Assembly: GCA_902806595.1 (NCBI GenBank)
Contig: CADCXC010000044.1
Span: 434,001 to 498,000 of the forward strand
Length of the DNA: 64,000 bases
Origin: Pyrenopolyporus hunteri
Taxonomy: Eukaryota > Ascomycota > Sordariomycetes > Xylariales > Hypoxylaceae
Reading direction: 5' to 3'
Position numbers and translations under genes: made by a program
Shown: positions 33,675 to 45,877 of the stretch, piece by piece
Position numbering within the stretch: position 1 is the first letter of the stretch
How the letters are laid out: each line of letters opens with the position of its first letter
Notes under the pieces: model-generated
What the model saw: only the letters and a program-made list of their open reading frames with translations
Told to the model about the DNA's origin: nothing
The model's database searches: none

Positions 33675-36600
33675 TTAAGATCGCTTTCCCCTGCCCGAGA
33701 CTGACGCTCCAAGCCTTCCGAACTGTCTCCCTAGACCTGAACGCTTCTGGGGTGCGGCGGCGGGGGTAGAATCTTTCGGCGGGACGGCCGGGCCGGGCGC
33801 GGGTCGTGGCGGCTCCTTCTCCGTGATGCGTAGTCCGCCAAAATCCGGTCCGTCGTCGAGGCTGCCGCCATCTACCATTCTCTGAGCCCTTCTCGCTCTC
33901 TCTTGCACGCTTCTAAACTTTTCTAGAAGCTGATCCCACCGAATCGTGCTGTCCTCGCGACCTTTGCCCAGCCTATTTGGCCTATCGTAATTCGACGCGC
34001 TAGGTGTAGTGGCAGGACTAGTAATATATGATGTATGAGTGTCATGGACGCTTTTAGAACGGGGGTGGTGTTTTTGGTAAGAAGAGACGGCTTCGGCTAC
34101 TGAGCCTTGCCGAATATGTGTGGGAGCTGCAAAAAAGGGTACGTACGGTCGAGGCCCGATCTGTAAGTAGCCTATCGAGCTTACACTGTTCAACCTGTTC
34201 TTGAGGGCCGCAAAAGCAGACGACTGCGGCAGAAGCATTAAAATCCCGTACAGGCACTTGTAAAGATACGGGTACTTCTCAGGTTCGAGAAGCTGAAGTC
34301 GGAGATCTGGAGAAACTCATGTTTAACACGTCCGAACAACCATGGTGTCATATTTAGTCTTGGGATAACTCACAGGTGAAGACGGGTGACTCGATTAGCT
34401 GGACAAGCTTGTCGATCTGGATGAGGATATTCACCGTCATCTCAAGCTCCGCACTTATACCTATTAGCGACGTGTCCGCTCCCTGGTATCTTTAGATTGG
34501 CACTCACAATATCTGCAACAAGTTGTATGCTGCCTCGTATGCTTGGGCAAGTAGGCATAAGGAGAATGTAGCGACTGCGTTATAACACCAAGAGCGGAAT
34601 AGGGCGACAAAGAAGACTTGGCCATCCTGCAAAATAGTCAACAGATGCAAACATACGTTCCAAATGGCCGAATGGCGCTCGCTACCTTGGTCTCCAGATT
34701 CCGTAGTCGTTTTCTCAAATCAGCCAACTCAGGCGCCGTGATGAGGTTATTGTTGAGATTCTGTACCATGATACTAGCGAACTCGACATCCTCTTCCTTC
34801 TCGATCGTTTCAGCCAGCGTACGGTATATCCTTTCGGGACTTAGAGTCATGCATAATTGGCGGATGATAAGGTTCCCTCGAGTCGCTAACAGCTTTCTAT
34901 CGGTAGAGAAGAGCTGTAGAAGGCTAACCATAAAGTTAGAGAAATAGTCGTCTTCGCTGTTCTTCGAGATCTGGGACAGTAGTTGCAAATCTTTTGTCAC
35001 AACAGCTTCTGCAGGGTCCGAGAGCGTCTTAAGGAGAGCAGGGAATGTTCCGTCGTTGAATGCGACGATCTTCCTCGGCGCCTTGCGGTGCAACATGATA
35101 AGCCAGGTAAGGGCTGCTACTCGAGTTGCCTCGTGGTCATTCAAGAACAATAAGGTCAGGGAATTGACGGCGGCAGCATAATCTAAATCTGGTTGGGGCT
35201 GGACGGACTGGGCCGGGGTAGGCGCTCTGCGGTTTTGAGCTGGCGTAGGACTACTACGCAAATCGATTTCGCGACCACTCGACAAGGAGACGCGCGTGCT
35301 AGATGCTCCGTCAGGGCGATCAGGGGCTGCAGGCGCAGAAAGCCGCGATGATGATTGTCCTGGTGGCGCCTCGGATTCGTCCGCAAGAGAAACGACATAG
35401 TCCATCAACGACGTGTTTACTCTCGCCGCGGCCTGGCGGATCGGTTCGACTCCGCTAGCCATCGCCGGGAGGAGATGTGCTAGGATTTTAGGAGTAAAAG
35501 GTAAGACTTCTTCCGGGCATATATCGAGGAACGTTACTATCCACCGCAGGCTTTCTAGAAGGCTATCTTCCTCTATCGTCATGTTAATACCCGTAGTGGC
35601 ATCTAGCCGGGGATACTTACCCAATGAGGAATCCAGAGTCGCGGTGAGGATCTCGAGGATTGCCTTGTAGTTAATCTGGACATCCTGTCCCGGGATCCAG
35701 TCGTCCTCACTGCTGACTTCGTCCTCGTCCTCGTTGGCGGTAGTAGATCCGGCCTCTTCGGCATCGTCCGCCGCTATACGCATACTACCGCTATCGACAG
35801 AGTCCTCCCGCTTCCTTTTGCCCTCCCCCTTCGACTTTCTACTTTCGGCAATGCCCTTCTTCACGCGAGAAATTCGCTTGATCTCGTTCAAGAACTTATC
35901 CAGACACGCTTGCGTAGCCGCATGGACGTCGGCATTATTGCCACTGAGGAACTTCAACAAACCTCCTAAAAACTCGGGCAGATATGTAACCAGCTCAAGA
36001 TCCGGGATTGAGTCGAGCAGAGTAATCCAACCGACAAGGAACGTTCTAGTAAACGGGTTCATAACCCATATCCGTTCCTTTAGCAGAGGGATGAATTTCG
36101 GAAGAGAGAATGCCGTTGGCGGGCTCGAAACCTGGGAAGGGTCTTGCTCTCCCTCCTTCGCTTCGTAGGCCGGTGTTTGTTCGCTCTCGAGCACGGACAC
36201 GTAAGTAGCCGCTGACTCGGAGACGATGTCCTTGATCAAACGATCCAGAAGTTCGGCGCCATTCTTCACAGAGAGTTCCGAGTCCGCGCCTAGCTGTAAT
36301 AGAAAAAAGGGATATCAGGACAAGTTAAGAGGGGGTTGGGGGTCGAGGTGTCTAGAAAGATACCTTGCATAGAGCGTCGAATATATGGTTAAAATACTTC
36401 AGGATCTCCCCCTTGGCGACCTTGGCAATATTATACATCGACTCGCAAGCATAATATCGAACACGAGCATCTTGGTCGGTGAAGCACGCCAGAACAGGCG
36501 GGACTATAACCTCGAGATACCTCGGTAGTTCCTTGTCGCAAGTCAGTTAACGGGCTAGAAGATGGTATAGTAGGAGCCATGGAGGAAGTAAGGTCGAAAT

Positions 36601-36909
36601 GAAATGGACTAGGGTACACACTGGACCAAGGGCAATAGCGGCAGCAGCCAGACCTATCAAGCCTCCGTTTCGAGCATGGGGCTGATGGACTGCGTAGGCG
36701 TACTCGTTACACAACTGCTCGAGAATATCCGAGACCCTCTTGTAATCCTTGGCGGCCACCAGCTCTCGAATAGAGCGCTCGAGCCTGGACGATCTGGTTA
36801 GCTAATACGGTAGAAATATTTCATGCCGGCAAGAGACATACTCGAGAGCACCAGTCTTCCTCTTATCGTACAGCTTATCATTGAGAAGGCGTTGGATGGC
36901 GGGCTCCAT
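33675..36909 (-). CDS. VAC14: PIKfyve/Fab1 complex scaffold VAC14
   Basis: Seven exons on the minus strand: 36842-36909, 36622-36784, 36364-36531, 34686-36293, 34508-34626, 34374-34453, 33675-34306; 945 residues. VAC14 is the HEAT-repeat scaffold that brings together the kinase Fab1 and phosphatase Fig4 to make and turn over PI(3,5)P2 on the vacuole. Family blocks include LLNDKLYDKRKTGALELE, the YLEVIVPPVLACFTDQDARVRYYACESMYNIAKVAKGEIL block, LLDRLIKDIVSE, SSEDDWIPGQDVQINYKAILEIL, MTVNILIQIDKLVQLIESPVFTYLRLQLLEPEKYPYLYK and SAFAALKNRL. An acidic, Lys-rich insert lies in the middle. The tail after residue 760 is Pro-rich and variable. One internal acceptor (34454) is unusual; see findings. Confidence 0.92.
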
Positions 36910-39900
36910 TGCTGCGTCTTGGCTTCAAAACGCAGACCCTATTATCATATCGCGCCTGGATGGTATTGGATTGGTTCATTAACGCCACTCCGAGAAAGGA
37001 TGCAGATGCTCAAGTGACTAGGTGGAGGGACGTCGTAGGATAATAGTAAAGGAAATGAGATCACGGTCAATGCTCGAATATTCCGCTAAAATGCCAGGTT
37101 TAATTTGGGCCAGATGGACGGGCAGGAAACTTTACAGCACCAAGTCTGGAGGTAGTAGGGATCCGGGCTCGTGTGGGGGAGAGAACAAGGCTGAGGATAT
37201 GAAGCGTTGATGATGTATGATGTACAAATGCAGGGATGGAGTGGGCGGGGCAGACTGCCAGCTGACCTTTGGAGGCTGACAAGGCTGAACAGTTTGAACC
37301 TTTCAACTCCAAGCTTCTTATCTTTCAGGTCAGGTTAGGCTGCCCCTGCCCCTCTAGTGGTTTACCGCATAGTAGTGGCTACATATAGGTAGGTAGGTGC
37401 CCCGCAAAGATACCAGGTATTACCTTGTTATACAATTATCTATCTGGGTACCTACTTTACCTACTTAGCTAAGGAGGTAAGTGGCCTAGGTACCAGGCGT
37501 GTTCTTATCGAGCAGAGTGTGGCGTCTGCGCCAAGGTTTCAAAGCCAGCGCGCTGGGACCATCCCAGTTGCAGCGAGTACGTGTGCTATCGCTATCCCCC
37601 CGCTACCTAAGACAACCAATCCTCGACAGCTAAGGTTTAGCTACGGTTTAGCTAAGGTTTAGCTTAGGGCTGGCTTACGAGGCAGCTGCGACGATACAAA
37701 CCGGCCTACTTAGCGCGCTACAACGGAACCTATTTTAACCTAGACCCATTTTCCATCTCTAGCTCGTCCCTCAACGCGTTTACATCAACAACAAACGACA
37801 ATCGACAAACGACAGAGCTAAGCCTCGAATCGTGAACTTGAATCATGCCTACCTACCTAGGTAAACTAGAAAGGACGTCACAGCAAGACCGGTCAAGAAC
37901 AAACGTTCCAGTTGAAGCCACCATACCCTCTTTAGGAAGTCCGAAAAGTGCAAAAGCGCTACTATGCAGAGGGAAACTCCGATTCGGAGTCTGCCTAAAT
38001 CCAATTCGCCTTTGATACGTATCCGAAATAATAAGAGGTCCGGCTTACACCGAGTTCAAGTCTCTTATCAAAAGCAGAAGTCCCCGAACTCGCATTCGGG
38101 GATATTAGCAATGATGTCATCTCAGGTCTCTAATAGGAGCCAAGAATTCCAAAGTGCATTATCGGTTACACGCCGGAATTCGAGAACGGAGACGAGGGGG
38201 AATGCACAGCACGGCACAAGGACAAGGTCAACCTAACATGCGTAGCATGCAGAATTTTGGCAATACAGCAGACGTGCCCATACGACGTACATTTGTTGGG
38301 AGTTGAGGAAAATCGGAACTATCTTTTCCACTAGTGAGGCGGAACCTGCCTGGGTTCACGCGTTGTTTCCATCGCTCATGCGCCGAGGGTATACGCCAAT
38401 TGACGAGGAGGAAAGGGGGGTTTCGTATACGTTACGACTACCGTTACGACTGTTATACTTCGGCGCTTCGACCAACGTCCAACTCTTTCTTTTCCTTAGC
38501 CGCTACAGCCACGTTGCGCCGGTTATCTACCCTTCCTTCAGTAATCCATTCCATGGAATCACGCCGGTGAAAACTGTAGGATTGATGATGGATCCGAGCG
38601 CACCTCCGTATCGTGGCTAGATCAAATGATATGAACCGGCGCTCGCGACATGTCCAAGAGCAGCCCTAGATATATTGCCTGCCTGTTATATCGTAAGACA
38701 GAACAGATCCGCTGTCGTGTAAGACATGTCTCCATGTATAATGACGTAGGGAGATGCTACATACCGGCCTCGTGCGTGGCCTGTAATAGCCCGATGCTAG
38801 GTAATTTACCGACGTCGTAGGAAGAACGACTACCGGGATAGTTGCAGTCGGTTACCTCCTGGGGTATGCAAGTCATGCCATCATACCAGAGGTGGCCTCA
38901 TGTTTGACGGATACTCCAATATTGGGGGTGGTCGTCTCTGAGAGAAATATAGTATGATGCTTTACTGTATGAGAATTAAATGCGCGGGATGAATTCTGTA
39001 GGAACGGCCTCTTGGTGAGTTGTCTTAACATTGACTCATAAACTAGCACGTATTACATAGGTATTTATTCCATCGAGTCCCTGGGTGCTATTCTCATCAA
39101 CGTCCTATAAAGCCTCTTACTAAGCCCCCTCTCTTCCCCCATAGTCTATCCGACACTGCTACAACCGCTTTTCTTATCCACCTAGGTACTTATCGTATCG
39201 GGCCTTGCTTCGCGGAGCGCGGTGGTGCCATTTTCTCTACGTGGTTAACTTCTTATAAATACGATACACGGGGTGGGCCGGCAATGAACAGCGAGAAATG
39301 CGACCCGAGTGTTAAGCCCCTTTTTGTTATGCCAAATCAGATTGGGGGAACCTAGACCCGATCAGCCGGTACAGATAGATATGTCACATTCAAAATAAGC
39401 GAGGCTGCTTGGGTTTGAGGAGGATTCGCGTTGGAGAAATTCGCGCTTCTGCACCGCATCAAATTAGTTACGTAGCATATGTATGCTGATCCTGGTAACG
39501 ACGAGGCAGGCTCTTTCGACCGGGATATCGTCGAAACAGCGAATGGAAATGGCACAGCAACAACTTAATGCTCTTCTCAAGGTACTCACTTCCATGCCTA
39601 GCTAAACGCAACCAACAGTCTACCTACAGCTTCAAATAGAACAGAACGAAAGCATTCCCCTTCCGGGATATTCCGCCCCCGTCGAAGATCATGCGCACCG
39701 CGAAGGTGACGTCGTTATCACCGCATAATTACCTACTCGCTTTGTTTCCTAATAGGTAAAACCTCCCTTCTTACCGTCCCGTCGCGGCTCAGACTCCCAT
39801 CTTCAGCGAACCGAGATAGCACCTAATGATCTATCAGAAAGCGCCCGTCTAGATCTTCGGTTCCTGGGCTTGTATCTGGTGCGCTGGTGCCACTACCGCC

Positions 39901-39960
39901 TCCGTGTGCCAGCTGTGTGGGGTCAGCTGATTGGACCGGGGGGAGCCCCGAGGCCTTTCT
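36910..39960. other. Spacer upstream of VAC14, no confident gene
   Basis: About 3 kb without a convincing gene. It holds TAGGTACC motif clusters (about 37385-37410 and 37440-37500) and a GGTTTAGCTA tandem (37625-37670). A segment near 38155-38330 on the plus strand stays open for about 60 codons with a Cys-rich pattern (see findings). Other open frames (37964-38236, 38303-38620) overlap each other in different frames and resemble nothing known. Confidence 0.4.
37625..37672 (+). repeat. Three-copy GGTTTAGCTA tandem repeat
   Basis: Units AGCTAAGGTTT, AGCTACGGTTT, AGCTAAGGTTT and AGCTTAGGG follow each other with an 11-13 nt period. It is short and imperfect, and resembles but does not equal telomere repeats. 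Confidence 0.55.
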
Positions 39961-40206
39961 TCAATTCTTCTGGCCGCCATCGCCTTTCCTTTCGCTCGTG
40001 TCGCTCTTCTGCCAAGTACTGGCCGAGCTGTCACCCTTCTGATCCTTGTTGTTTCTGGCAGCCATGTCCGCGCGCTTTGCGAAGGAGTCCTGCCCAGAGG
40101 TGAGTACTTAAGCGATCTTTCGAGGTGGTAGGTGTATTATTACGCCCTTCCCGCGTGCCTTGGTGATCCGCGCGGCTGCTTTATCATCCATCTTAGTCGG
40201 CCCCAT
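39961..40206 (-). CDS. Small hydrophilic protein, SMP/seed-maturation-like
   Basis: A two-exon model on the minus strand, 40144-40206 and 39961-40089, is joined by a 54 nt intron with a GTAATA donor and a GGGCAG acceptor. It gives 63 residues. The sequence (MDDKAAARITKARGKG, then DSFAKRADMAARNNK) is Ala/Lys/Arg-rich with no hydrophobic core. It resembles the short 'AARI...FAKRA..AA' repeats of fungal proteins related to seed-maturation (SMP/LEA-like) proteins linked to stress and conidia. The start at 40206 is the first Met in the block; an AG immediately upstream (GGCTTCAG before GCACCC) suggests a further 5' intron, so more N-terminal sequence is possible. The gene is too small and split to stand out as a plain open frame. 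Confidence 0.5.
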
Positions 40207-41636
40207 TTTCTTGGGTGCCTGAAGCCAGATAGCGTCTGGAAAGTAAAGGCTAGGAGATGACCAGTCCAATGGCAACCTGAGGGGCGGGGATCGTAGTTTT
40301 AGAGAAGTGATGAGCATGAAGAACCGTGGCCGAAATTTGAAACGACGAGGTGAGCCTGGTATATATAGAGTTTGTATTATGATGTTGGGAAGAGACCGGC
40401 TTGATAACGTATCCGAGTCCGAGTTGGCTATCAGTGTAACACAATTTTGCTTTTTCTTTCCCATGCCCTGCTGAGGATATCGTGGTCACACATGAGGTAA
40501 GTCTCGCCTCTCCGCTCCTGGCGCGTCACCGACTTTCGGATCTTTCTTTTGAGAGCTATGCAAGGAAGGAATCTGCAGGAAACATGCCGGTATATTAAGG
40601 CCGTAGCGAACGATATAACAACTGACATAATGTAGGGTCAGATGCGAGGCTCTTCTGCCAATCTCCTTCTGCAGCCCAGAAACTAGTGGCTCAGGGCGGA
40701 CTATGGGTGTCCAGGGTCCATATCGGCCGGTGTAGAAACACACGACGTCCGTTCGTCTCGAGGCTGTATAGACACTGTGAGTTGGGATTCACCTACTCTT
40801 CTAGGCCGGGACAATGCCCCCGCAAGAAAGCATGGAGGCATGGAGGCGTGGAAACAACCATGTGTCAACCGGGATACACACCGCGCTCTGACGGGCTATT
40901 CTTCTGAGTTCGTTGGCTTCGCGCGGCTGTCGAGGAATATTCTTTACCCGGCCAAGGTTAATAAGGCTAATGCGACGCCGAGGACGAGATACACGTGGGT
41001 GACAGGATGAGATAGTTGAAGCGCACCACTAAGCCCTTACCCTTGGCTTCAGCTGACTATAGGCAACTTAACTGAGACGTCAGGGATCAGTCAGCATTGC
41101 ACAATGGCATTAATTCAATTTATATGAGAGTTGCCATAAATGAGCTCACAATGAGGCAACCTCAGGCAGGAGGAGGTCCTCTCGTCCGGTAGGGCAGCAA
41201 CGTGGGAAACTCGCCTTCTCTATTGTCGTGAGAACCTGATTTGGACGAGAACCCACACGCCGGGTCAGCTTACTACTTTCCTCAAATCATAAGGGCGGGA
41301 TAGTCGACAAGTCACAAATCAAACGCCAGGCATGGACCTGGTTCGCCCGGCTCGCCGTGGTAGTGGCTCGCTACGACAGAAATTTATGAATTTTCCATTC
41401 ACTCAGAAATGAGTAGATGGGTAGATGGGTAGATGGATCGACAGCAATAATATCGCCAAGTCCGAGAAGCATGGTCCGATAAGGGGGCCAATGAGGTTGC
41501 ATTAGGTTTGTAGAGGGCCGCAAGGCATGACATCTTAGAAACATCTGGAACACAATCCAGAATCATGCCGAAAAATCGCTACCTATTTACAAGGTTTATC
41601 AGGGCTACGGGCAAATAGGGAACATCACACCAACCA
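40207..41636. other. Spacer between the small SMP-like gene and the desaturase
   Basis: Overlapping short frames on both strands have no recognisable motif. A GTAGATGG tandem (about 41403-41435) and CATGGAGG repeats (about 40829-40850) are simple tracts. Nothing else can be supported. Confidence 0.35.
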
Positions 41637-43403
41637 TTAGTGATGATGTCCGTGGATGGGATCGTCACTCTCGGAAATGACTTTCTGACACTTGGCGAGG
41701 ATGGCCGCCTGCCTCGACACCTCGGCCAACGTCCCAACGACCCGCTTGTTGCCATCCACAAATCCGTATAACGCATACGGAATACCAACTTCGTTGCAGA
41801 AGTCTTGCACCATCTTCTGCGTGCGACGCAGATTATGGCGAGGGATCCTGGGGAATAGGTGGTGTATGACTTGGAACTGCAGGCCACCGTGGAAGAAATC
41901 GAGCCACTGGGGGCAGTCGACATCCATGGTGGTGCGGAGCATCTTCTGAGGGAACGATTCGTGAGGACCAAGATCAGACGTGCTCATCGCAAAGTGGGAT
42001 AGGCAGATCTGCGCGTGGACGGGCATGGGGACCATATGGCTGATCATGAAGAAGACGAATCGGTCCCAGTTGGTAGGAATCGACAAGTACAAGACTCCAT
42101 AGAAGTACCAGGTCCAGAAAAAGGTCTGCCCAACTAACTCGAGCCATCTATGCCACCACGCCGGCCCCTTTCGAGGACACCTTCCCATGATCAGGTGGTC
42201 CCAAGATAGGCGGTAGAGATTTAGGCGCCCGAAAAGAAGGAGTATGTAGTATGTGTAAGGTTGGATCCTAAGACCAATCTTCGCCACGGCATCATACTCC
42301 ATTACGCGATCATAATAGGTGGATCGCATCGACTGGAAAAATCGATGGGACACGGCCATGAACGGCATATGTTCAATATCCGGGTCGTGCTCGGGCGCGT
42401 TTGTAACGACGTGGTGCACGTTATGATTCCGCTTCCACCAACCCAGCGACAGGCCACCGAGAAAGTCAGCGATTATGATACCGATGACAGTATCTGTATG
42501 GAAGTCGTGGGTGATACCCATATGACCGGCATCATGGGCAGTGAAAACAAGCTGATGCCAAAATGCACCTAAGAATACCGCACTCGGGACATACCAACCC
42601 CAGCGCAAGAACAGGAGGAAGAGGCCAAAGAGGATGGAATACCGGGTGGCCTCGATCGCATAAGCCCCGTAGTTGCACTGGTAGAGACCTTCAGCCTTGA
42701 TCCGCTCGCCCAGGTCGCGATACTTAGCCACGATGGCTTCTTGTGTATCAGCATCCAGGGACGGATACTTCTCTATGTCTAGAGTCGCCTTCTCCTTGGT
42801 GAGGGTATCTAGGTATGACATGCCATCGTCGTCAGGCTCTACGGAAGAGACCGACGGCGTCGATGTCGAGGTAGGCAACCGCTTTCGTATGGTAGAATCG
42901 GTGCTGTCAAAGACAGGGGAAGGCTCGCGCGAACTCGGGCTGCTCGACGTTGTTGCGGACGTTGGGTCGCCTTCCTCGGGCTCATCCTCAATGTGGTCGC
43001 CGCTGGAGTCGACCAATGGTCTGAACTTGCCACCCTGAATAGGAGGTGTGAAGTTGGTCCATCTTCCTTCGATCCTCCCAATTCGATATCGGTCCATCCG
43101 CTGCCTTGCTTCGAGGGAATGGAGTCTGTACCGGTAAAGAGAAACATGTTAGAGAGATGAGGCCGTAATACAGTGTATACCCAAAATAGGGGGGGGGTGG
43201 TGAAAGGGCAGCACGAACGCAGTGACTTCGTCGGTAGCATCTCGACCAACCATGTGCAGGATGGCCGTGTCGCCACCTGGGTGATACTGGAGCCAAGGGT
43301 CGGCCTTGACAACATATTGGTTGATAATAAAAATCTTCCGTCCGTCAGCGATCATTCCCTCGATCGCTCTCCTCGAGAGGATCGGGTACGTCTTCTCCGA
43401 CAT
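41637..43403 (-). CDS. Cytochrome b5-fused delta-8 sphingolipid desaturase
   Basis: Exons 43219-43403 and 41637-43125 on the minus strand join to 557 residues. The donor GTTCGT was chosen because it alone restores the conserved TALHSLEARQRMDRYRIGRIEG junction. The N-terminus is a cytochrome b5 domain with the haem motif YHPGGD (second haem His in the ALHS block). The desaturase part carries three histidine boxes: HDAGH (about residue 259), HNVHH (about 296) and QVIHH (about 476, with Gln as first ligand as in front-end desaturases). Hydrophobic membrane segments lie between them. These fungal enzymes introduce a delta-8 double bond into the sphingoid base of glucosylceramides in the ER. A Ser/Pro-rich acidic linker separates the two domains. 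Confidence 0.9.
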
Positions 43404-45877
43404 TGTCGCTATCCGCCAGCCTCAAAAGGCTGTTTAGGACGTATATAAGGGATCCAGTTCGACCAGTTTAACGTTCTGAAACCAATTTACACGGTCATTC
43501 CAGCGTTTATAGGGGAGGGGACTATAGACAAGTATAGGTAGGTATGGAGGTATGGAGATGGGGAATCGGATCCCGTAGATGAATTGTTTAGGGTAATAAT
43601 TAAGTAGAAGTTAAAAAGTTTCAATTGGCTTTGGGGAGCAGGTACGCGGTGATTGGGTACCTAAGTTAAAGTTAAAGGGTATAGCCCAGGAGGAGCTCTA
43701 AGCTACATAGAGCCAAGCTAAGGGGAGTGGCGGTGAGAATTGAGAGGGGGAAGCTCGCCGTACTATACCTAACCTAGTAGCTACCTCCATGTACATACCC
43801 CATAGATTCCGGTTGGACAGATGGATTGGCCAATGAAAGTGAGCCCATCAAGCCACAGCTTACGTTCCCCAATATCGAAAGCCACACAGCCACATACAAC
43901 TCCAGGTACCCTGTTCCGTCGACCCCTATTCCGTTCACTAAACACATAAAGTCATATCCCTAAACGCATCATATACCCTACTTGAGTATTCTAGGAGTGA
44001 CAAATTCTATTCTCTAGCTAGATGATTAGACCAATAGTCACACAAGCTATCAATATCATTCGTCCCAACAAGCTTACCCAGATGCATATGAAGCCATCCG
44101 ATCCAAACCCTACCAACGCCAGGTTCCAGGCTCTCAACCATCTGTTCGCGTCGAACGATTCGTAAGTTCCATCCTTGCCGTCGTATGACCCCTATGTAGG
44201 TAGTGTACATATACGCTAGGTCCCGACATAATCTCTGTAGGGAAAGTGATTTGCCTTCATAATTAGAAGGAGTACGACTAGAAATTTGAGGTCTTATGGT
44301 ATTCCGGAGAGAGCCGCCGTCTTAACCGCTCTAAAACAGAAGGGCAATATATGAACAACACAAGTTAGGTAAATCATTTTATGCGTCCAGCCACTAATTA
44401 GATATAGCCACGAACAGTGTCAATCATTGCTATATAAATCTCAACCAGTTGAATATAACATACGCCCCCTGTTTCTCGAGATAGCCGCTACATATACCTC
44501 ACTAACTGAGCAATGGTACATCATATCTAACTACCTATCCAGGCCGAAGGCCTACGTACGCACAACAGATGAGAACAAACGGACATATCCCCCGTATGTC
44601 CGAACACACCACGACAGAGTCAAGTTAAATCCTGGACAGATCACTCGGTTCTACTCTGTATGCATAGATTATCCGCTATTTCCTTCCCCAGCAAGCCCGT
44701 GAGCTCAAGAGTACTGCGGAATATTAGCAACAGGATAGGAGCAAATTATCTTGTCCTAGAAGTCTACACCAAGACCGTAAAATCATCTCATTACAATGGG
44801 GACAGTCTAAATTTACTATTTACCATTCAAACTCGCAGGTAACAATATATCGTTAAACCCTATTCCTTCGTACTCGTACGTATCATATTGAGTTAGGTCC
44901 CCTTGATCATATCGTTAGCTTCTCCGAAATCCGGTAAACCTCACTATTGCGAACGCAGGCGCAGAGCGCCTAGGGAGATATTATAGACAGAGATCGTCGA
45001 GACAGCAACCCAGCGGCCGACTTAAGCACGCCTAGACTGATGGGCTGTTATACCCGGAGTAGCGTCACAGCAACGAATAAGTTTTAAGGCTTCTTTTCCA
45101 ACTATACCATGTTTACTATTGGTAAGAGATTACCTTCGTATTATAGACTCAAGAGCACCATGGTGTTATATCTACATTCATACAAGCCGTTCTTGCGGAA
45201 TTCGACGTCCATACCCCCTACAGAACTAAACTCGGCGAAAAACACCGTGACCATGGGCTCAGTCGACAATGCAGCACTACTCAGCAGCCACCAAAGGCAA
45301 GGCAGGAAGGCTCTCGCATTCTTTCGAGCTCTAAGCCGTATCAGCTTCACTTGTGCGCTTACCAGACACAATGAACGGAAATACAATAACTCGAACGCCA
45401 ACACAATGTTCATAGTCTGTCGGAGAGTTAGACAGGAGTATTCCGGGACTTAGAACATGTCAACTTGAGCGTCATAGCTCGTAGAGTCTAAAGCCTGGGC
45501 CGTATATTGAGGTATCAAACAAGTTCGTTGATAGCCCCTAGCTATAAAAACAGCTTGTGGGAAAACTCTTTCGTTCACTTCATCACAAAGGGTTGAACAG
45601 CACCTTCTGCGCTGGATGGAAGCTACAACAAGGCCTTTGTCAATCGCCGTCTGAGGACTAATTATAAACACCCTCGAACGAAGCGACTGGCTCATATCCG
45701 TGTTTTCATTTCATCACACTTTTATGCTATAGAGAGCAAGATTCTCCTATCGTCTTTTTTTCTGCACAGAAGGTTGACGAGTATTCAAATATTCGCCCAC
45801 CACAAACCACAATCGCGACCACTCAACCTCTACCGGACCTCAAGACACCCATTCGACCCAATACCCGACCCGCCACA
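43404..45877. other. AT-rich spacer
   Basis: Up to about 43.95 kb lies the probable desaturase promoter, with TAGGTATGG motifs near 43535-43560 and AAGTTAAAG repeats near 43665. From about 44.0 to 45.7 kb the sequence is AT-rich with no lasting reading frame and no transposon motif. It looks like decayed repeat or non-coding DNA. A TATAAA lies near 45663, about 215 bp before the next gene. Confidence 0.4.
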
